62,994 bases of DNA from Desulfuromonadaceae bacterium (GTDB taxonomy: Bacteria; Desulfobacterota; Desulfuromonadia; Geobacterales; Pseudopelobacteraceae), in NCBI GenBank assembly GCA_028687585.1, contig JAQTZV010000030.1, positions 1 to 62,994 on the forward strand. Reading direction: 5' to 3'. The translations under genes and the position numbers were made by a program. Every line of letters begins with the position of its first letter. Within the stretch, counting starts at the first letter, position 1. Below the pieces are notes generated by a model. The model was not told the DNA's origin and did not search any database. It saw only the letters and a list, made by a program, of their open reading frames with translations. Shown here piece after piece: positions 6,930 through 16,254 of this stretch.

Positions 6930-7016
6930 TGGTGCGGTGGAATGGAATCGAACCATCACGGAGTTGCCCCCGCCAGCCCCTCAAGCTGGTGCGTCTACCA
7001 GTTCCGCCACCACCGC
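6930..7016 (-). tRNA. tRNA-Leu (anticodon GAG)
   Basis: An 87-nt minus-strand gene with encoded CCA. It begins GCGGTGG and ends CCACCGC-A-CCA. The anticodon stem CCAGC/GCTGG encloses TTGAGGG, giving anticodon GAG. A long variable arm, as in class II tRNAs, and a T-loop TTCGATT complete the cloverleaf. It marks the start of the core chromosome to the right of the replicon. Confidence 0.95.
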
Positions 7017-7139
7017 AAGCAGAGTGCACAATAAAAACCGTGCACACCATTAAAATAGTTGGTAAAAACTTTACTACTACATGCTGTTTAACAAGGCGCC
7101 TTTTCTAACATAGCCGTCTTGATTTATCAAGTGTAAATA

Positions 7140-7511
7140 TTATTTTTTCTGTGCAGGTGCAACAGGTGCAACAGGTGCAACAGGTGCAGGTGCAGGTGCA
7201 GGTGCAGGATCCACCTTCTGTGAAGCAGGCGCCTGAACTGGAGCCGACTTGCCTTTGCCGGACATCATGGAAGAAGATGACGGTTGACCGGAAACATATG
7301 CCAGAGTCAACGACGTCAGCATAAAGATAACAGCTGCGCTGGTAGTCAATTTGCTCAGGAAGGACGTCCCTCCCCCCGCTCCGAAGACAGACTGACTTCC
7401 GCCACTGCCGAATGATGCTCCCATTTCAGCACCTTTTCCGGATTGCAGCAAAACGACAGCAATCAAAAAAAGACTAACCAGTACATGTAAAATTGTAAGC
7501 GTAATTATCAT
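7140..7511 (-). CDS. secG: protein-export membrane protein SecG
   Basis: A 123-residue protein with two membrane segments (about residues 5-23 and 53-72) separated by the conserved SecG loop LLQSGKGAEMGASFGSGGSQ. SecG is the non-essential helper of the SecYEG translocon. The C-terminus is a long Ala/Pro-rich tail (APAPAPAPVAPVAPVAPAQ) encoded by simple repeats, longer than in most SecG proteins. It is the last gene of the gapA-pgk-tpiA-secG series, about 100 bp after tpiA. Confidence 0.93.
   Translation of the reverse strand: MIITLTILHVLVSLFLIAVVLLQSGKGAEMGASFGSGGSQSVFGAGGGTSFLSKLTTSAAVIFMLTSLTLAYVSGQPSSSSMMSGKGKSAPVQAPASQKVDPAPAPAPAPVAPVAPVAPAQKK
7150..7210 (-). repeat. short tandem repeats in the secG tail
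   Basis: Repeats of GCAACAGGT and GCAGGT encode Val-Ala-Pro and Ala-Pro units of the SecG tail. Units of 9 and 6 bp preserve the frame on gain or loss, so tail length is likely to vary between strains. Confidence 0.8.
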
Positions 7512-7612
7512 ACCTGATCCCCTGGCAACATTTTAAAGAGAGATTTATAGCACAGCAATTCGCAGGCTGTAAAGTTCTAAATTGTATTAAACTGAACGGT
7601 GAAATAAAAACG

Positions 7613-8362
7613 TTAAAAATTGGCTATAGCCGCAAAGGATTCCGCTTTAAGGCTCGCTCCGCCTACCAGCGCTCCATCTATATCTGGCTGCGTCATAAGG
7701 CCCTTGACATTATCGGGCTTGACACTGCCACCATAGAGAATACGAACGGCATCAGCAATGGGTTGACCAACCAGGCGTGCTATCAGTTGGCGGATAAAGG
7801 CATGGACCTCTTGGGCCTGAGCATCAGTGGCTGTCTTTCCGGTACCAATGGCCCACACCGGTTCGTATGCAATAATGATGTGAGAAAAAGCCTCTTCAGA
7901 AATGTCAGCCAAACCGCCTTTCAGCTGAGTTTCAATTACTGCAAAGGTTTGATCTGATTCGCGCTCGGCCAACGATTCCCCGACACATACAATAGCACGC
8001 AACCCGGCGGCAATAGCTGCCTTGATTTTCTTATTGACGGTCAGGTCGGATTCTCCAAAATACTGACGACGCTCGGAGTGTCCAATTATGACGTAACTGC
8101 AACCGGCATCTTTTAGCAATTTTGGTGCAACCTCGCCAGTAAAGGCCCCTTCTTCCTCCCAATAACAATCCTGAGATGCCAGCATGATATGTGAGCCTTC
8201 AACAGCATCACTTACTCGGCTTAATGCCGTAAATACTGGCGCTACGACTATGTCCACACGCTGATTACCGACCACGAGCGGTATAAGTTCATGTACCAGA
8301 GCAACAGATTCTGCAATAGTTTTATAGAGCTTCCAGTTTCCAGCAATAACCGGTTTTCGCAT
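7613..8362 (-). CDS. tpiA: triosephosphate isomerase
   Basis: A 249-residue TIM-barrel enzyme of normal length that interconverts dihydroxyacetone phosphate and glyceraldehyde 3-phosphate. Catalytic residues are visible: K11 in AGNWK, H95 in IIGHSERR and E167 in AYEPVWAIGTG, with the phosphate-binding loop YGGSVKPDN near residue 210. It lies 23 bp after pgk and belongs to the glycolysis/gluconeogenesis operon with gapA and pgk. Confidence 0.97.
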   Translation of the reverse strand: MRKPVIAGNWKLYKTIAESVALVHELIPLVVGNQRVDIVVAPVFTALSRVSDAVEGSHIMLASQDCYWEEEGAFTGEVAPKLLKDAGCSYVIIGHSERRQYFGESDLTVNKKIKAAIAAGLRAIVCVGESLAERESDQTFAVIETQLKGGLADISEEAFSHIIIAYEPVWAIGTGKTATDAQAQEVHAFIRQLIARLVGQPIADAVRILYGGSVKPDNVKGLMTQPDIDGALVGGASLKAESFAAIANF

Positions 8363-8385
8363 CTGGTATTCCCCCTTTATGTATA

Positions 8386-9576
8386 TTACGCAACCTCAAG
8401 CGCATTGACGCCTGGCAACGTTTTCCCCTCCAACAACTCCAGAAAGGCTCCCCCACCGGTTGAAATATAGCTGACACGGTTTTCTACGCCCGCCTTACGT
8501 ACGGCAGAATCCGTATCGCCGCCACCTATGATGGTTGTGGCAAAGCAGTTGGCAACGGCCTCTGCCATTGCAAAGGTCCCCCTGCAGAAAGCATCCATTT
8601 CAAAAACGCCCATCGGACCGTTCCAGATAACAGTCTTCGCGTCACGCAGTGTTTCAGCAAAGAGGGTTGCTGTTGCCGGTCCAATATCAAGCGCCATCCA
8701 GCCGTCGGGAATCTCTTGTGCCGTAGTAACAAAATTGGTGGCAGTCGCCTCAAAAACGTCGGCCACTATGCAATCAACCGGCAGATAGAACTTGACGCCC
8801 CGCTCTTTAGCCGTATCCATAATTTTTTTCGCCGTTGGGATCAACTCATCTTCCACAAGCGACTTGCCTACTGTATAGCCCATGGACTTTAGAAAGGTAA
8901 ACGCCATGCCGCCGCCAATTACGATTTTATCAACCTTGGTGACCAACTTTTCCAGCACCTCAAGCTTGCCGGAAACTTTGGCGCCACCCAGTATGGCAAC
9001 AAGAGGGCGCACAGGATTACTCATTGCCTTATCAAAATAGGTCATCTCGTCTCGCATCAGAAAGCCGGCAGCAATAACAGGTATTATCTTGGTAATTGCT
9101 TCAACCGACGCGTGGGCCCGGTGCGACACGGCAAAAGCATCGTTGACATAAACATCACAACCGTTTGCCAGCTGTCGTGCAAATTCAGGATCATTTTTTT
9201 CTTCACCGGGATAAAAGCGGACATTTTCCAGCATCACAATCTCGCCACTTTTTAGAGAGTCAATCAAACGTGTCACTTCGGTGCCAAAACAGTCCGGAGC
9301 CTGTTTTACCGGGATTCCCAGCAATTCGGCCAAACGCTGAGATGCCGGAGTCATGGTATATTTGGCTTTTTTCTCTCCCTTTGGGCGTCCCAAGTGCGAA
9401 GCGAGTACGACCTTAGCACCATGCTCGGCAGCATACCTGATCGTCGGGATCGCCCCGAGGATTCTTGTATCCTCGGTAACAGCTCCAGTTTCATCCTGGG
9501 GGACATTGAAATCAACCCTGATAAATACTTTTTTGTCTTTTAAATCCTTGATCTGATCAATATAGCAAATTGGCAT
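8386..9576 (-). CDS. pgk: phosphoglycerate kinase
   Basis: A 396-residue kinase that converts 1,3-bisphosphoglycerate and ADP to 3-phosphoglycerate and ATP. The start at 9576 gives MPICYIDQIKDL and has GGAGTG before it; longer in-frame extensions lack family similarity. Visible are RVDFNVP (substrate binding, about residue 20), LASHLGRPKG, the hinge GGAKVSGKLEVL and the nucleotide-binding IGGGDTDSAV near the C-terminus. It lies between gapA and tpiA. Confidence 0.97.
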   Translation of the reverse strand: MPICYIDQIKDLKDKKVFIRVDFNVPQDETGAVTEDTRILGAIPTIRYAAEHGAKVVLASHLGRPKGEKKAKYTMTPASQRLAELLGIPVKQAPDCFGTEVTRLIDSLKSGEIVMLENVRFYPGEEKNDPEFARQLANGCDVYVNDAFAVSHRAHASVEAITKIIPVIAAGFLMRDEMTYFDKAMSNPVRPLVAILGGAKVSGKLEVLEKLVTKVDKIVIGGGMAFTFLKSMGYTVGKSLVEDELIPTAKKIMDTAKERGVKFYLPVDCIVADVFEATATNFVTTAQEIPDGWMALDIGPATATLFAETLRDAKTVIWNGPMGVFEMDAFCRGTFAMAEAVANCFATTIIGGGDTDSAVRKAGVENRVSYISTGGGAFLELLEGKTLPGVNALEVA

Positions 9577-9614
9577 GACACACACTCCTTCAAACAAATA
9601 TTTAAATTTGCAGG

Positions 9615-9646
9615 CAAAAAAAGAGGGGGAAACAAATTCCCCCTCA
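9615..9646 (-). terminator. hairpin with T-run between gapA and pgk
   Basis: On the minus strand GAGGGGGAA and TTCCCCCTC form a 9-bp stem followed by seven T, directly after gapA and before pgk. It would reduce read-through, giving more gapA than pgk message, or define gapA's 3' end. Confidence 0.8.
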
Positions 9647-9661
9647 TACTCTTTCAAGAAA

Positions 9662-10666
9662 CTATTTTTTTGAATCAATCAATTTGAGAAGATCGATGAC
9701 CCTTGATGAGAAACCTGTTTCGTTATCATACCAGGAGAGAATCCGTACCATATTATCGCAAATAACCTTTGTGCAGGTAGCGTCAACAATTGAAGAGAGG
9801 GAATTCCCGTTGTAATCAACAGAAACCAACAGAGCTTCCTCATATCCAAGAATCCCTTTTAGCGGCCCTTCGGCAGCAGATTTGAGAGCGGCGTTTACCT
9901 GTGCGGTGTCAACCGGCTTACTCAATGTCAACACTATATCAGCAAGAGATACGTTTGGTGTCGGCACGCGGATGGAAAGCCCATCAAGCTTGCCTTTCAA
10001 TTCCGGCAACACAAGGGCAACAGCCTTGGCAGCACCTGTTGTCGTAGGGATAATCGAAAGTGCGCCTGCACGGGCACGGCGAAGATCTTTGTGTGGCAGG
10101 TCAAGTATATTCTGATCGTTGGTATATGAATGAATCGTTGTTACCAGACCTTTTTCTATGCCGAATGACTCATGGATCACCTTGGCAACGGGGGCAAGAC
10201 AGTTTGTTGTGCAGGAAGCATTTGAAATAACAAAATGGTTTTTGGGGTCGTACAGGTTGTCATTGACTCCCATCACAATCGTTATATCCTCGTTCGTTGC
10301 CGGCGCTGAAATAATAACCCGCTTTGCGCCTGCCTGAATATGAGCAACAGCTTTTTCTTTTGCGGTAAAACGACCGGTCGATTCAATAACAACATCGATA
10401 TTTTCTTTTCCCCATGGCAGTTCCGAAGGTTCTTTTATCGCATGAACCGCGATTGATTTGCCGTTGACAACAATTTGCCCTTCACGCGCTTCCACCGTAC
10501 CGATGTAGATTCCATGAACAGAATCATACTTGAAGAGATGCGCCAATGTTGCCGCATCTGTCAAATCATTGATTGCCACAATTTCGATGGCAGGATCTGC
10601 AAGCGCTGCCCGCACGACCATTCTTCCAATCCTGCCAAATCCGTTTATTGCAACTCGTAACGCCAT
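9662..10666 (-). CDS. gapA: glyceraldehyde-3-phosphate dehydrogenase, type I
   Basis: A 334-residue NAD-dependent enzyme. The start MALRVAINGFGRIGR at 10666 has a GAGGAGG site; a 12-residue upstream extension is not expected. The Rossmann motif NGFGRIG is at residues 8-14 and the catalytic cysteine is C152 in SNASCTTNC, with its helper histidine in the following TTIHSYTNDQ segment. It oxidises glyceraldehyde 3-phosphate to 1,3-bisphosphoglycerate. It is the first gene of the operon, with a sigma-70-like promoter at 10734-10761. Confidence 0.97.
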   Translation of the reverse strand: MALRVAINGFGRIGRMVVRAALADPAIEIVAINDLTDAATLAHLFKYDSVHGIYIGTVEAREGQIVVNGKSIAVHAIKEPSELPWGKENIDVVIESTGRFTAKEKAVAHIQAGAKRVIISAPATNEDITIVMGVNDNLYDPKNHFVISNASCTTNCLAPVAKVIHESFGIEKGLVTTIHSYTNDQNILDLPHKDLRRARAGALSIIPTTTGAAKAVALVLPELKGKLDGLSIRVPTPNVSLADIVLTLSKPVDTAQVNAALKSAAEGPLKGILGYEEALLVSVDYNGNSLSSIVDATCTKVICDNMVRILSWYDNETGFSSRVIDLLKLIDSKK

Positions 10667-10733
10667 CACTGCCTCCTCGACTGTGTATAATATATCATTC
10701 ACTCGTACCGGAATACGATAAAAGCCTTTTCAA

Positions 10734-10761
10734 ATAATAGAGCATAATCACAAATCGTCAA
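10734..10761 (-). promoter_or_regulatory. sigma-70-type promoter of the gapA operon
   Basis: On the minus strand TTGACG (10756-10761), a 16-bp spacer and TATTAT (10734-10739) form a good promoter about 68 bases upstream of the gapA start codon. Confidence 0.65.
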
Positions 10762-10926
10762 CTATATTTAAAAGTCCTGTTCAAAATATGCACCGAGTCG
10801 CCAGGCATTTATGTTACGCAAACACGTTGCCGGTACAATACATAGGTTTTTTAATTGTTTTGGGCTTAGTAGAAATGGTATCTAAGAGCACTAGAGACAA
10901 AAACGGAGCATGGAGTATACACCATT

Positions 10927-11604
10927 ATGATTTCACTACCAAACGGCATAACGGCAGAGGCCGTTATTTTCGATTTTGACGGCGTTATTGTTGACACTGA
11001 ACCGCTTCACTATGCCTCATTTCAGCGGACATTGGAGCCGCTCGGGTTACATTTTACCTGGCAGGAATATGTTGAAACCTATATCGGCTTTGATGACCGG
11101 GATGCCTTTCGCTATGCCTTTTCTGCGAACGATATGGCGCTCAATCGTGATACATTACGTCAGCTGATCGACCGGAAAGCCTCTGTATTCAAAGAGGTTA
11201 TCAGTTCAGGAGTTACTGCATATCCCGGTGTAGTAGCATTGATCCAACTCCTGCACACAAACAAAGTGCCACTGGCAATTTGCAGCGGGGCGTTGCTGTC
11301 TGATATAGATCCCATTCTGGATATGCTTAACATATCTGAGTATTTCAACATCATCGTGACTGCCGATGATGTTGCAGCAAGCAAGCCTGACCCTGAATGC
11401 TATGAACTTGCGTTCCAAAAACTGCTGTCTGCTCATAACAATTCCTTCTCGAAAGGCACAACGATTGCCATAGAAGATACCCCAGCAGGAATATCTTCGG
11501 CAAAAGCCGCCGGTTTGAAGGTGTGCGCCGTTACCAACAGTTATCCTGCCGCTAACCTTGAACAGGCTACATTTATTGTAGAGTCGCTTACTTCATTCAT
11601 TTGA
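10927..11604 (+). CDS. HAD-superfamily hydrolase (beta-phosphoglucomutase-like)
   Basis: A 225-residue haloacid-dehalogenase-fold protein. Motif I is FDFDGVIVDTEPLH (about residues 16-29, nucleophile Asp), followed by a helical cap, motif II Ser in ICSGA, and motifs III/IV KPDPECY and IEDTPAGISSAKAAG. This pattern fits phosphatases or phosphomutases of the PGM/Gph group acting on small phosphorylated substrates. It is a single gene divergent from gapA, followed by glyQ about 110 bp later. The exact substrate cannot be read. Confidence 0.85.
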   Translation: MISLPNGITAEAVIFDFDGVIVDTEPLHYASFQRTLEPLGLHFTWQEYVETYIGFDDRDAFRYAFSANDMALNRDTLRQLIDRKASVFKEVISSGVTAYPGVVALIQLLHTNKVPLAICSGALLSDIDPILDMLNISEYFNIIVTADDVAASKPDPECYELAFQKLLSAHNNSFSKGTTIAIEDTPAGISSAKAAGLKVCAVTNSYPAANLEQATFIVESLTSFI

Positions 11605-11713
11605 AAATAATTTCAGACTATCTCTTCTCTAACTTGACCGAAGCCGCTGTTTCTGCTATTGATCATCTCTTTTCAGCTTCCATAACTCACACTCCCCATC
11701 CGGAGGTACACGC

Positions 11714-12592
11714 GTGACTTTTCAAGATCTTATCCTCTCCTTGCAAGGCTATTGGGCAAAACAGGGATGCATTATTCAGCAACCCTATGACACGGAAAAG
11801 GGGGCCGGCACATTCAATCCGGCCACTTTTCTGCGAGTTCTCGGCCCTGAGCCGTGGAATGTGGCGTACGTTGAGCCGTCACGCCGCCCCACGGACGGGC
11901 GGTACGGCGAAAACCCCAACCGACTCCAGCATTATTACCAGTTTCAGGTCATCATGAAGCCTTCGCCGCTCAACATACTTGACCTATATCTGGATTCACT
12001 TCGCTCTTTCGGGCTTGACCCTGCCAAACATGATATCCGCTTTGTCGAAGACGACTGGGAATCACCGACCTTAGGTGCCTGGGGACTCGGCTGGGAAGTC
12101 TGGCTGGACGGCATGGAAATCACCCAGTTCACCTATTTCCAGCAGGCTGGCGGCATCGACCTGAAGCCGATCCCGGCAGAAATCACCTATGGCTGCGAAC
12201 GCATCGCCATGTATCTTCAGGGAGTTGATAATGTCTATGATCTGGAATGGGTCAAAGGGATAAAATACGGCGATATCCACCACGAAAGTGAGGTGGAATT
12301 TTCCCGTCACAATTTCGAAGAGGCTGATGTTGACATGCTGCTGAATCTTTTTACCATGTACGAGAAAGAGTGTCTGCGCCTGGCTGCAAAAGAGCTGGTT
12401 CTGCCCGCGTACGATTATGTCATGAAGTGTTCCCACACATTCAACCTGCTTGATGCCCGTGGCGCAATTTCGGTCACCGAACGGGCTTCCTACATCGGCC
12501 GTGTTCGTGGTGTAGCCCGCGTCTGTGCTGAAGGGTATCTGCGGATGCGGGAACGGTTGGGCTTTCCACTGTTGAAAGGAGGTGTTGCCTGA
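11714..12592 (+). CDS. glyQ: glycyl-tRNA synthetase alpha subunit
   Basis: A 292-residue class II aminoacyl-tRNA synthetase subunit with a GTG start and CGGAGG nearby. It begins TFQDLILSLQGYWAKQGC and contains the typical GAGTFNPATFLRVLGPEPW, AYVEPSRRPTDGRYGENPNR (motif 2) and TYGCERIAMYLQ segments. It forms an alpha2beta2 enzyme with GlyS. The stop overlaps the glyS start by one base (TGATG), so translation is coupled. Confidence 0.97.
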   Translation: MTFQDLILSLQGYWAKQGCIIQQPYDTEKGAGTFNPATFLRVLGPEPWNVAYVEPSRRPTDGRYGENPNRLQHYYQFQVIMKPSPLNILDLYLDSLRSFGLDPAKHDIRFVEDDWESPTLGAWGLGWEVWLDGMEITQFTYFQQAGGIDLKPIPAEITYGCERIAMYLQGVDNVYDLEWVKGIKYGDIHHESEVEFSRHNFEEADVDMLLNLFTMYEKECLRLAAKELVLPAYDYVMKCSHTFNLLDARGAISVTERASYIGRVRGVARVCAEGYLRMRERLGFPLLKGGVA

Positions 12593-14655
12593 TGAGCACT
12601 AAAGAACTGTTTCTCGAAATCGGCTGCGAAGAAATTCCGGCTGGATTTATTCCACGCGCAACTGCTGAGATGAAAGCGATCATCACAAAAGAGCTTGCCA
12701 TTGCCCGCCTCTCATGTAGTGAAATAAAAACTCTTGCTACTCCTCGCCGGCTGGTGCTGGTTGTGACGGGCATCCCTGCCGTCCAGCCGGACGCCGAAAT
12801 CACTGCAACCGGCCCTTCAATTAAAGCCGCCTACGACTCGGAAGGCAAACCTACCAAGGCCGCCGAGGGTTTTGCCCGCAGTCAGGGTGTTGATGTTGCC
12901 GCGCTGCAGACTGTTTCCACTGATAAGGGTGAATACCTGTTCGTGAGTAAGCATGAGGCAGGAAGGCCGACATACGAATTACTGACTGAAATTTTACCGG
13001 CGTTGGTTGCCAACATTCCTTTCAAGAAGTCGATGCGCTGGGGAACCCAGGATGTGCGCTTTGCCCGGCCGATTCATTGGATTGTGGCACTTTTTGACGG
13101 CACAATAGTTCCCTTCTCTTTTGGCGATATTATGAGTGGAAAAGTATCCCGTGGTCACCGTTTTATGGCAAACACAACCTTTCCGGTAAATAATTATGCC
13201 CACTATCTGGAAGAGTGTGAGCGGCATTTTGTTATCCCGGATCCGGAAAAGAGGAAAGAAATCATCCGCCTTGAAACTCACCGGGTCGCCGTAGCGGCCG
13301 GGGGCCGACTATTGCCTGACGAAGAGTTGCTAGAACAGGTGTCCTATCTCGTTGAATATCCGAGTGTTGTTCATGGCACCTTTTCAGCCGAATTCCTGAA
13401 GGTTCCAAAAGAGGTGCTGATAACGTCAATGCGCAGCCATCAGCGCTATTTTTCCATTGTTGATGGCAACGGCGGGCTGCTGCCCGGATTTATAACCATT
13501 AACAACACTCTGACTGAAGACCCTTCGATTGTGGTCAAAGGAAATGAGCGGGTTCTCCGTGCCCGTCTGTCTGATGCCCGATTCTTCTTTGAGGAGGATC
13601 AAAAAGTTCGACTGGACGATCGTGTTGAGTCATTGAAAAAAGTTGTTTATCAGCAGAAACTTGGAACATCCTTTGAAAAAATGGAGCGGTTCAGATCGCT
13701 GGCGGAAGGACTGGCTGAGCGCCTGAATCCTTCAGCAAAAAGCATTACTTCCCGCGCCGCCTGGCTCTGCAAAGCAGATCTGGTGAGCGGTCTGGTTGGA
13801 GAATTTCCCGAAGTTCAAGGGATTATGGGACGGGAATACGCGTTACTTGAAGGCGAATCGGCAGAGGTTGCACATGCGATCGCCGAGCATTATCTGCCCA
13901 CCCAGGCAGGCGGAGAGCTTCCCGCTTCCGACTGCGGCAGTTTTGTCTCCATAGCGGACAAAATCGATACCATCTGCGGCTGTTTCGGAGTCGGCTTGAT
14001 TCCAACCGGAGCTGCAGATCCGTACGCTCTCAGGCGTGCGACCATAGGTATAATCTCAATCATACTGGACAAAGGCTACCGTCTGTCGTTGCCGACACTG
14101 ATATATGCATCTCTGGACCTGCTTTCTACAAAATTGAGCAGGCCAAAAGAGCAGGTTGCAGGAGATGTGGTGGAATTTTTCCGGGCCCGTTTTATTAATC
14201 TGCTTGGCAACTCTTTTTCAACCGATGTCGTAGATGCAGCAATAGCCGCCGGCTTTGATGACCTTGTTGATGTACAATCGCGAATTGCTGCTCTGGCTGC
14301 ATTTAAAACGCACCCGGACTTTGAGGCGCTGACCGTGGCTTTCAAACGGGTCGGCAACATTATTAAAGAGGGAGTGGATACCCCGATAGACCCGGCTCTC
14401 TTCCAGGATGACGCGGAATCGAGCCTATACCAAGCCATTCAGACAGCTAAATGTTCTGCAGATGCGCTGGTAGCTTCTGGCGCATGGCTGGCTGCTCTGA
14501 CCGAAATTGCCACGTTACGGGGACCGGTAGATCACTTCTTTGACAACGTTATGGTTATGGCTGAAGAGCCGCAGATTCGAACCAACCGCCTGGCATTGCT
14601 GACCGTAATCGCGCGCATGTTCGGCAAAATTGCCGATTTTTCCAGGATTGCCTGA
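12592..14655 (+). CDS. glyS: glycyl-tRNA synthetase beta subunit
   Basis: A 687-residue protein of normal length for GlyS. The N-terminus LFLEIGCEEIPAGFIPRA is typical. The central part has SMRWG, FARPIHWIVAL and SHQRYF, and the C-terminal region is an anticodon-binding DALR-like domain ending at TVIARMFGKIADFSRI. It binds tRNA-Gly. It overlaps glyQ by one base and is followed 42 bp later by the chemoreceptor gene. Confidence 0.97.
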   Translation: MSTKELFLEIGCEEIPAGFIPRATAEMKAIITKELAIARLSCSEIKTLATPRRLVLVVTGIPAVQPDAEITATGPSIKAAYDSEGKPTKAAEGFARSQGVDVAALQTVSTDKGEYLFVSKHEAGRPTYELLTEILPALVANIPFKKSMRWGTQDVRFARPIHWIVALFDGTIVPFSFGDIMSGKVSRGHRFMANTTFPVNNYAHYLEECERHFVIPDPEKRKEIIRLETHRVAVAAGGRLLPDEELLEQVSYLVEYPSVVHGTFSAEFLKVPKEVLITSMRSHQRYFSIVDGNGGLLPGFITINNTLTEDPSIVVKGNERVLRARLSDARFFFEEDQKVRLDDRVESLKKVVYQQKLGTSFEKMERFRSLAEGLAERLNPSAKSITSRAAWLCKADLVSGLVGEFPEVQGIMGREYALLEGESAEVAHAIAEHYLPTQAGGELPASDCGSFVSIADKIDTICGCFGVGLIPTGAADPYALRRATIGIISIILDKGYRLSLPTLIYASLDLLSTKLSRPKEQVAGDVVEFFRARFINLLGNSFSTDVVDAAIAAGFDDLVDVQSRIAALAAFKTHPDFEALTVAFKRVGNIIKEGVDTPIDPALFQDDAESSLYQAIQTAKCSADALVASGAWLAALTEIATLRGPVDHFFDNVMVMAEEPQIRTNRLALLTVIARMFGKIADFSRIA

Positions 14656-14697
14656 TATTCAATATCAACCTACGATGGAGTTACAGGGGGAAGACAC

Positions 14698-16254
14698 ATG
14701 TCATTTACACTCCGTATAATTTTAGGAAACGCCATCAGTATTATCATTACGTTAGCTGCCGCCACTGTCTTCAACCCCAAAGACCAGCTTTGGCTCGCCG
14801 TGCTTATCGGATGTATTGTACTGATTGTAATGTCCGCCATAGTCGGTTTCGTGAGCAATTCTGCCTTTAAACCACTCGCCGGAATAGTTGCCGCCCTTGA
14901 GCAAGCTGCCGGCGGCGACCTGTCTGTGCGTGCAGATACAACCGGCAGTGGTGATTTTGTGCGGTTAGCAACCGCATTCAACACCATGATGACCGACATG
15001 AACAAAGCCATGCGCCAGTTTTTCTCCGTTGCAGATACGGTACGCGATTCGGTCGTGATGGTGCGTTCCACGACTGATGCCATGGCATCTGCAGCCGAAG
15101 ATGTTGCTATTCAGGCCAGTACTATTGCTACCGCAAGTGAGGAAATGTCGGCTACATCGGGCGATATCGCCCGAAACTGTCTGTATGCCGCGGAGAGTGC
15201 CCAGAAAGCAACTGAGCAGACCCACAGCGGCTCCCAGCTGGTTCAGAGCAGTTCCCGCCTGATGGAGAATATTGCGCAGCGGGTTAATATATCTTCGAAA
15301 ACGGTAGAAAGTTTAGGCCAGCGTTCCGATCAGATCGGCGCAATCGTCAGCACTATTCAGGATATTGCCGACCAGACCAACCTTCTGGCGCTGAACGCGG
15401 CTATTGAAGCAGCGCGGGCCGGCGAACAGGGACGCGGATTTGCCGTTGTTGCCGATGAGGTTCGGGCTCTTGCGGAGCGCACCACCAAAGCAACAAAAGA
15501 GATTGCCGCCATGATCAAGGCGATTCAGAATGAAACGCAGAGTGCTGTCAACTCCATGTCTGAAGGGGTCGATGAAGTCAAGCGAGGCACAGCCGAGACG
15601 GCCCGCTCCGGCGAAGCTTTGGAAGACATCCTCAACAAGATCAATGAGCTGACCATGCAGATCAGCCAAGTGGCGACAGCCGCAGAGGAACAGACCGCCA
15701 CCACCCACGAAATTACCAACAATATCCAGATGATAACCAATGTCGTCAATCGCAATGTTGAAAATTCGCGAAGTACAACCCAGGCTACGACAACACTTGC
15801 CAGAGAGGTTGATAATCTGCATGAAATGGTCGGCCGCTTCCGTCTGTCAAAAGCGCTGGAGTGGGATGCGTCGTTTTCGACGGGTGTTTCAAAGTATGAT
15901 GAGCAGCACAAAGTTCTCTTCAACATGGTCAATGATCTTGCTGACGCAATGCAGCAGAAAAAGAGCAAAGAGGCCGTTGGCCGGGTTCTTAACGGTTTGG
16001 CTGAGTACACGATCAACCACTTTGCCGATGAGGAACGCAATTTTGCTCAAACGAACTACCCTGAGGAAACCCAGCATAAAGCGCTTCATAAGAAATTACT
16101 TGAGCAGGTTACCGAACTGATCGGTAAATTCAATGCCGGAGAACCCCTCGTCGCGCAGGATGTCATAAACTTCCTGCAAGATTGGCTGATTAATCACATA
16201 AAAGGTGTCGACAAACGCTACGGACCACACCTTAACAAGAACGGCATCAAATGA
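14698..16254 (+). CDS. methyl-accepting chemotaxis protein with C-terminal bacteriohemerythrin domain
   Basis: A 518-residue protein. Two membrane helices lie at about residues 6-24 and 32-53 with almost no periplasmic loop, so there is no external sensor. A HAMP domain follows (about 55-105), then the long signalling coiled coil with its conserved tip DQTNLLALNAAIEAARAGEQ (about 222-241). Residues 393-518 form a hemerythrin domain with the di-iron ligand pattern H in DEQHK, H-x3-E in HFADEE, HKALHK and HIKGVD. It probably senses oxygen or redox state from the cytoplasm. Its stop codon overlaps hisH by 4 bp. Confidence 0.93.
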   Translation: MSFTLRIILGNAISIIITLAAATVFNPKDQLWLAVLIGCIVLIVMSAIVGFVSNSAFKPLAGIVAALEQAAGGDLSVRADTTGSGDFVRLATAFNTMMTDMNKAMRQFFSVADTVRDSVVMVRSTTDAMASAAEDVAIQASTIATASEEMSATSGDIARNCLYAAESAQKATEQTHSGSQLVQSSSRLMENIAQRVNISSKTVESLGQRSDQIGAIVSTIQDIADQTNLLALNAAIEAARAGEQGRGFAVVADEVRALAERTTKATKEIAAMIKAIQNETQSAVNSMSEGVDEVKRGTAETARSGEALEDILNKINELTMQISQVATAAEEQTATTHEITNNIQMITNVVNRNVENSRSTTQATTTLAREVDNLHEMVGRFRLSKALEWDASFSTGVSKYDEQHKVLFNMVNDLADAMQQKKSKEAVGRVLNGLAEYTINHFADEERNFAQTNYPEETQHKALHKKLLEQVTELIGKFNAGEPLVAQDVINFLQDWLINHIKGVDKRYGPHLNKNGIK

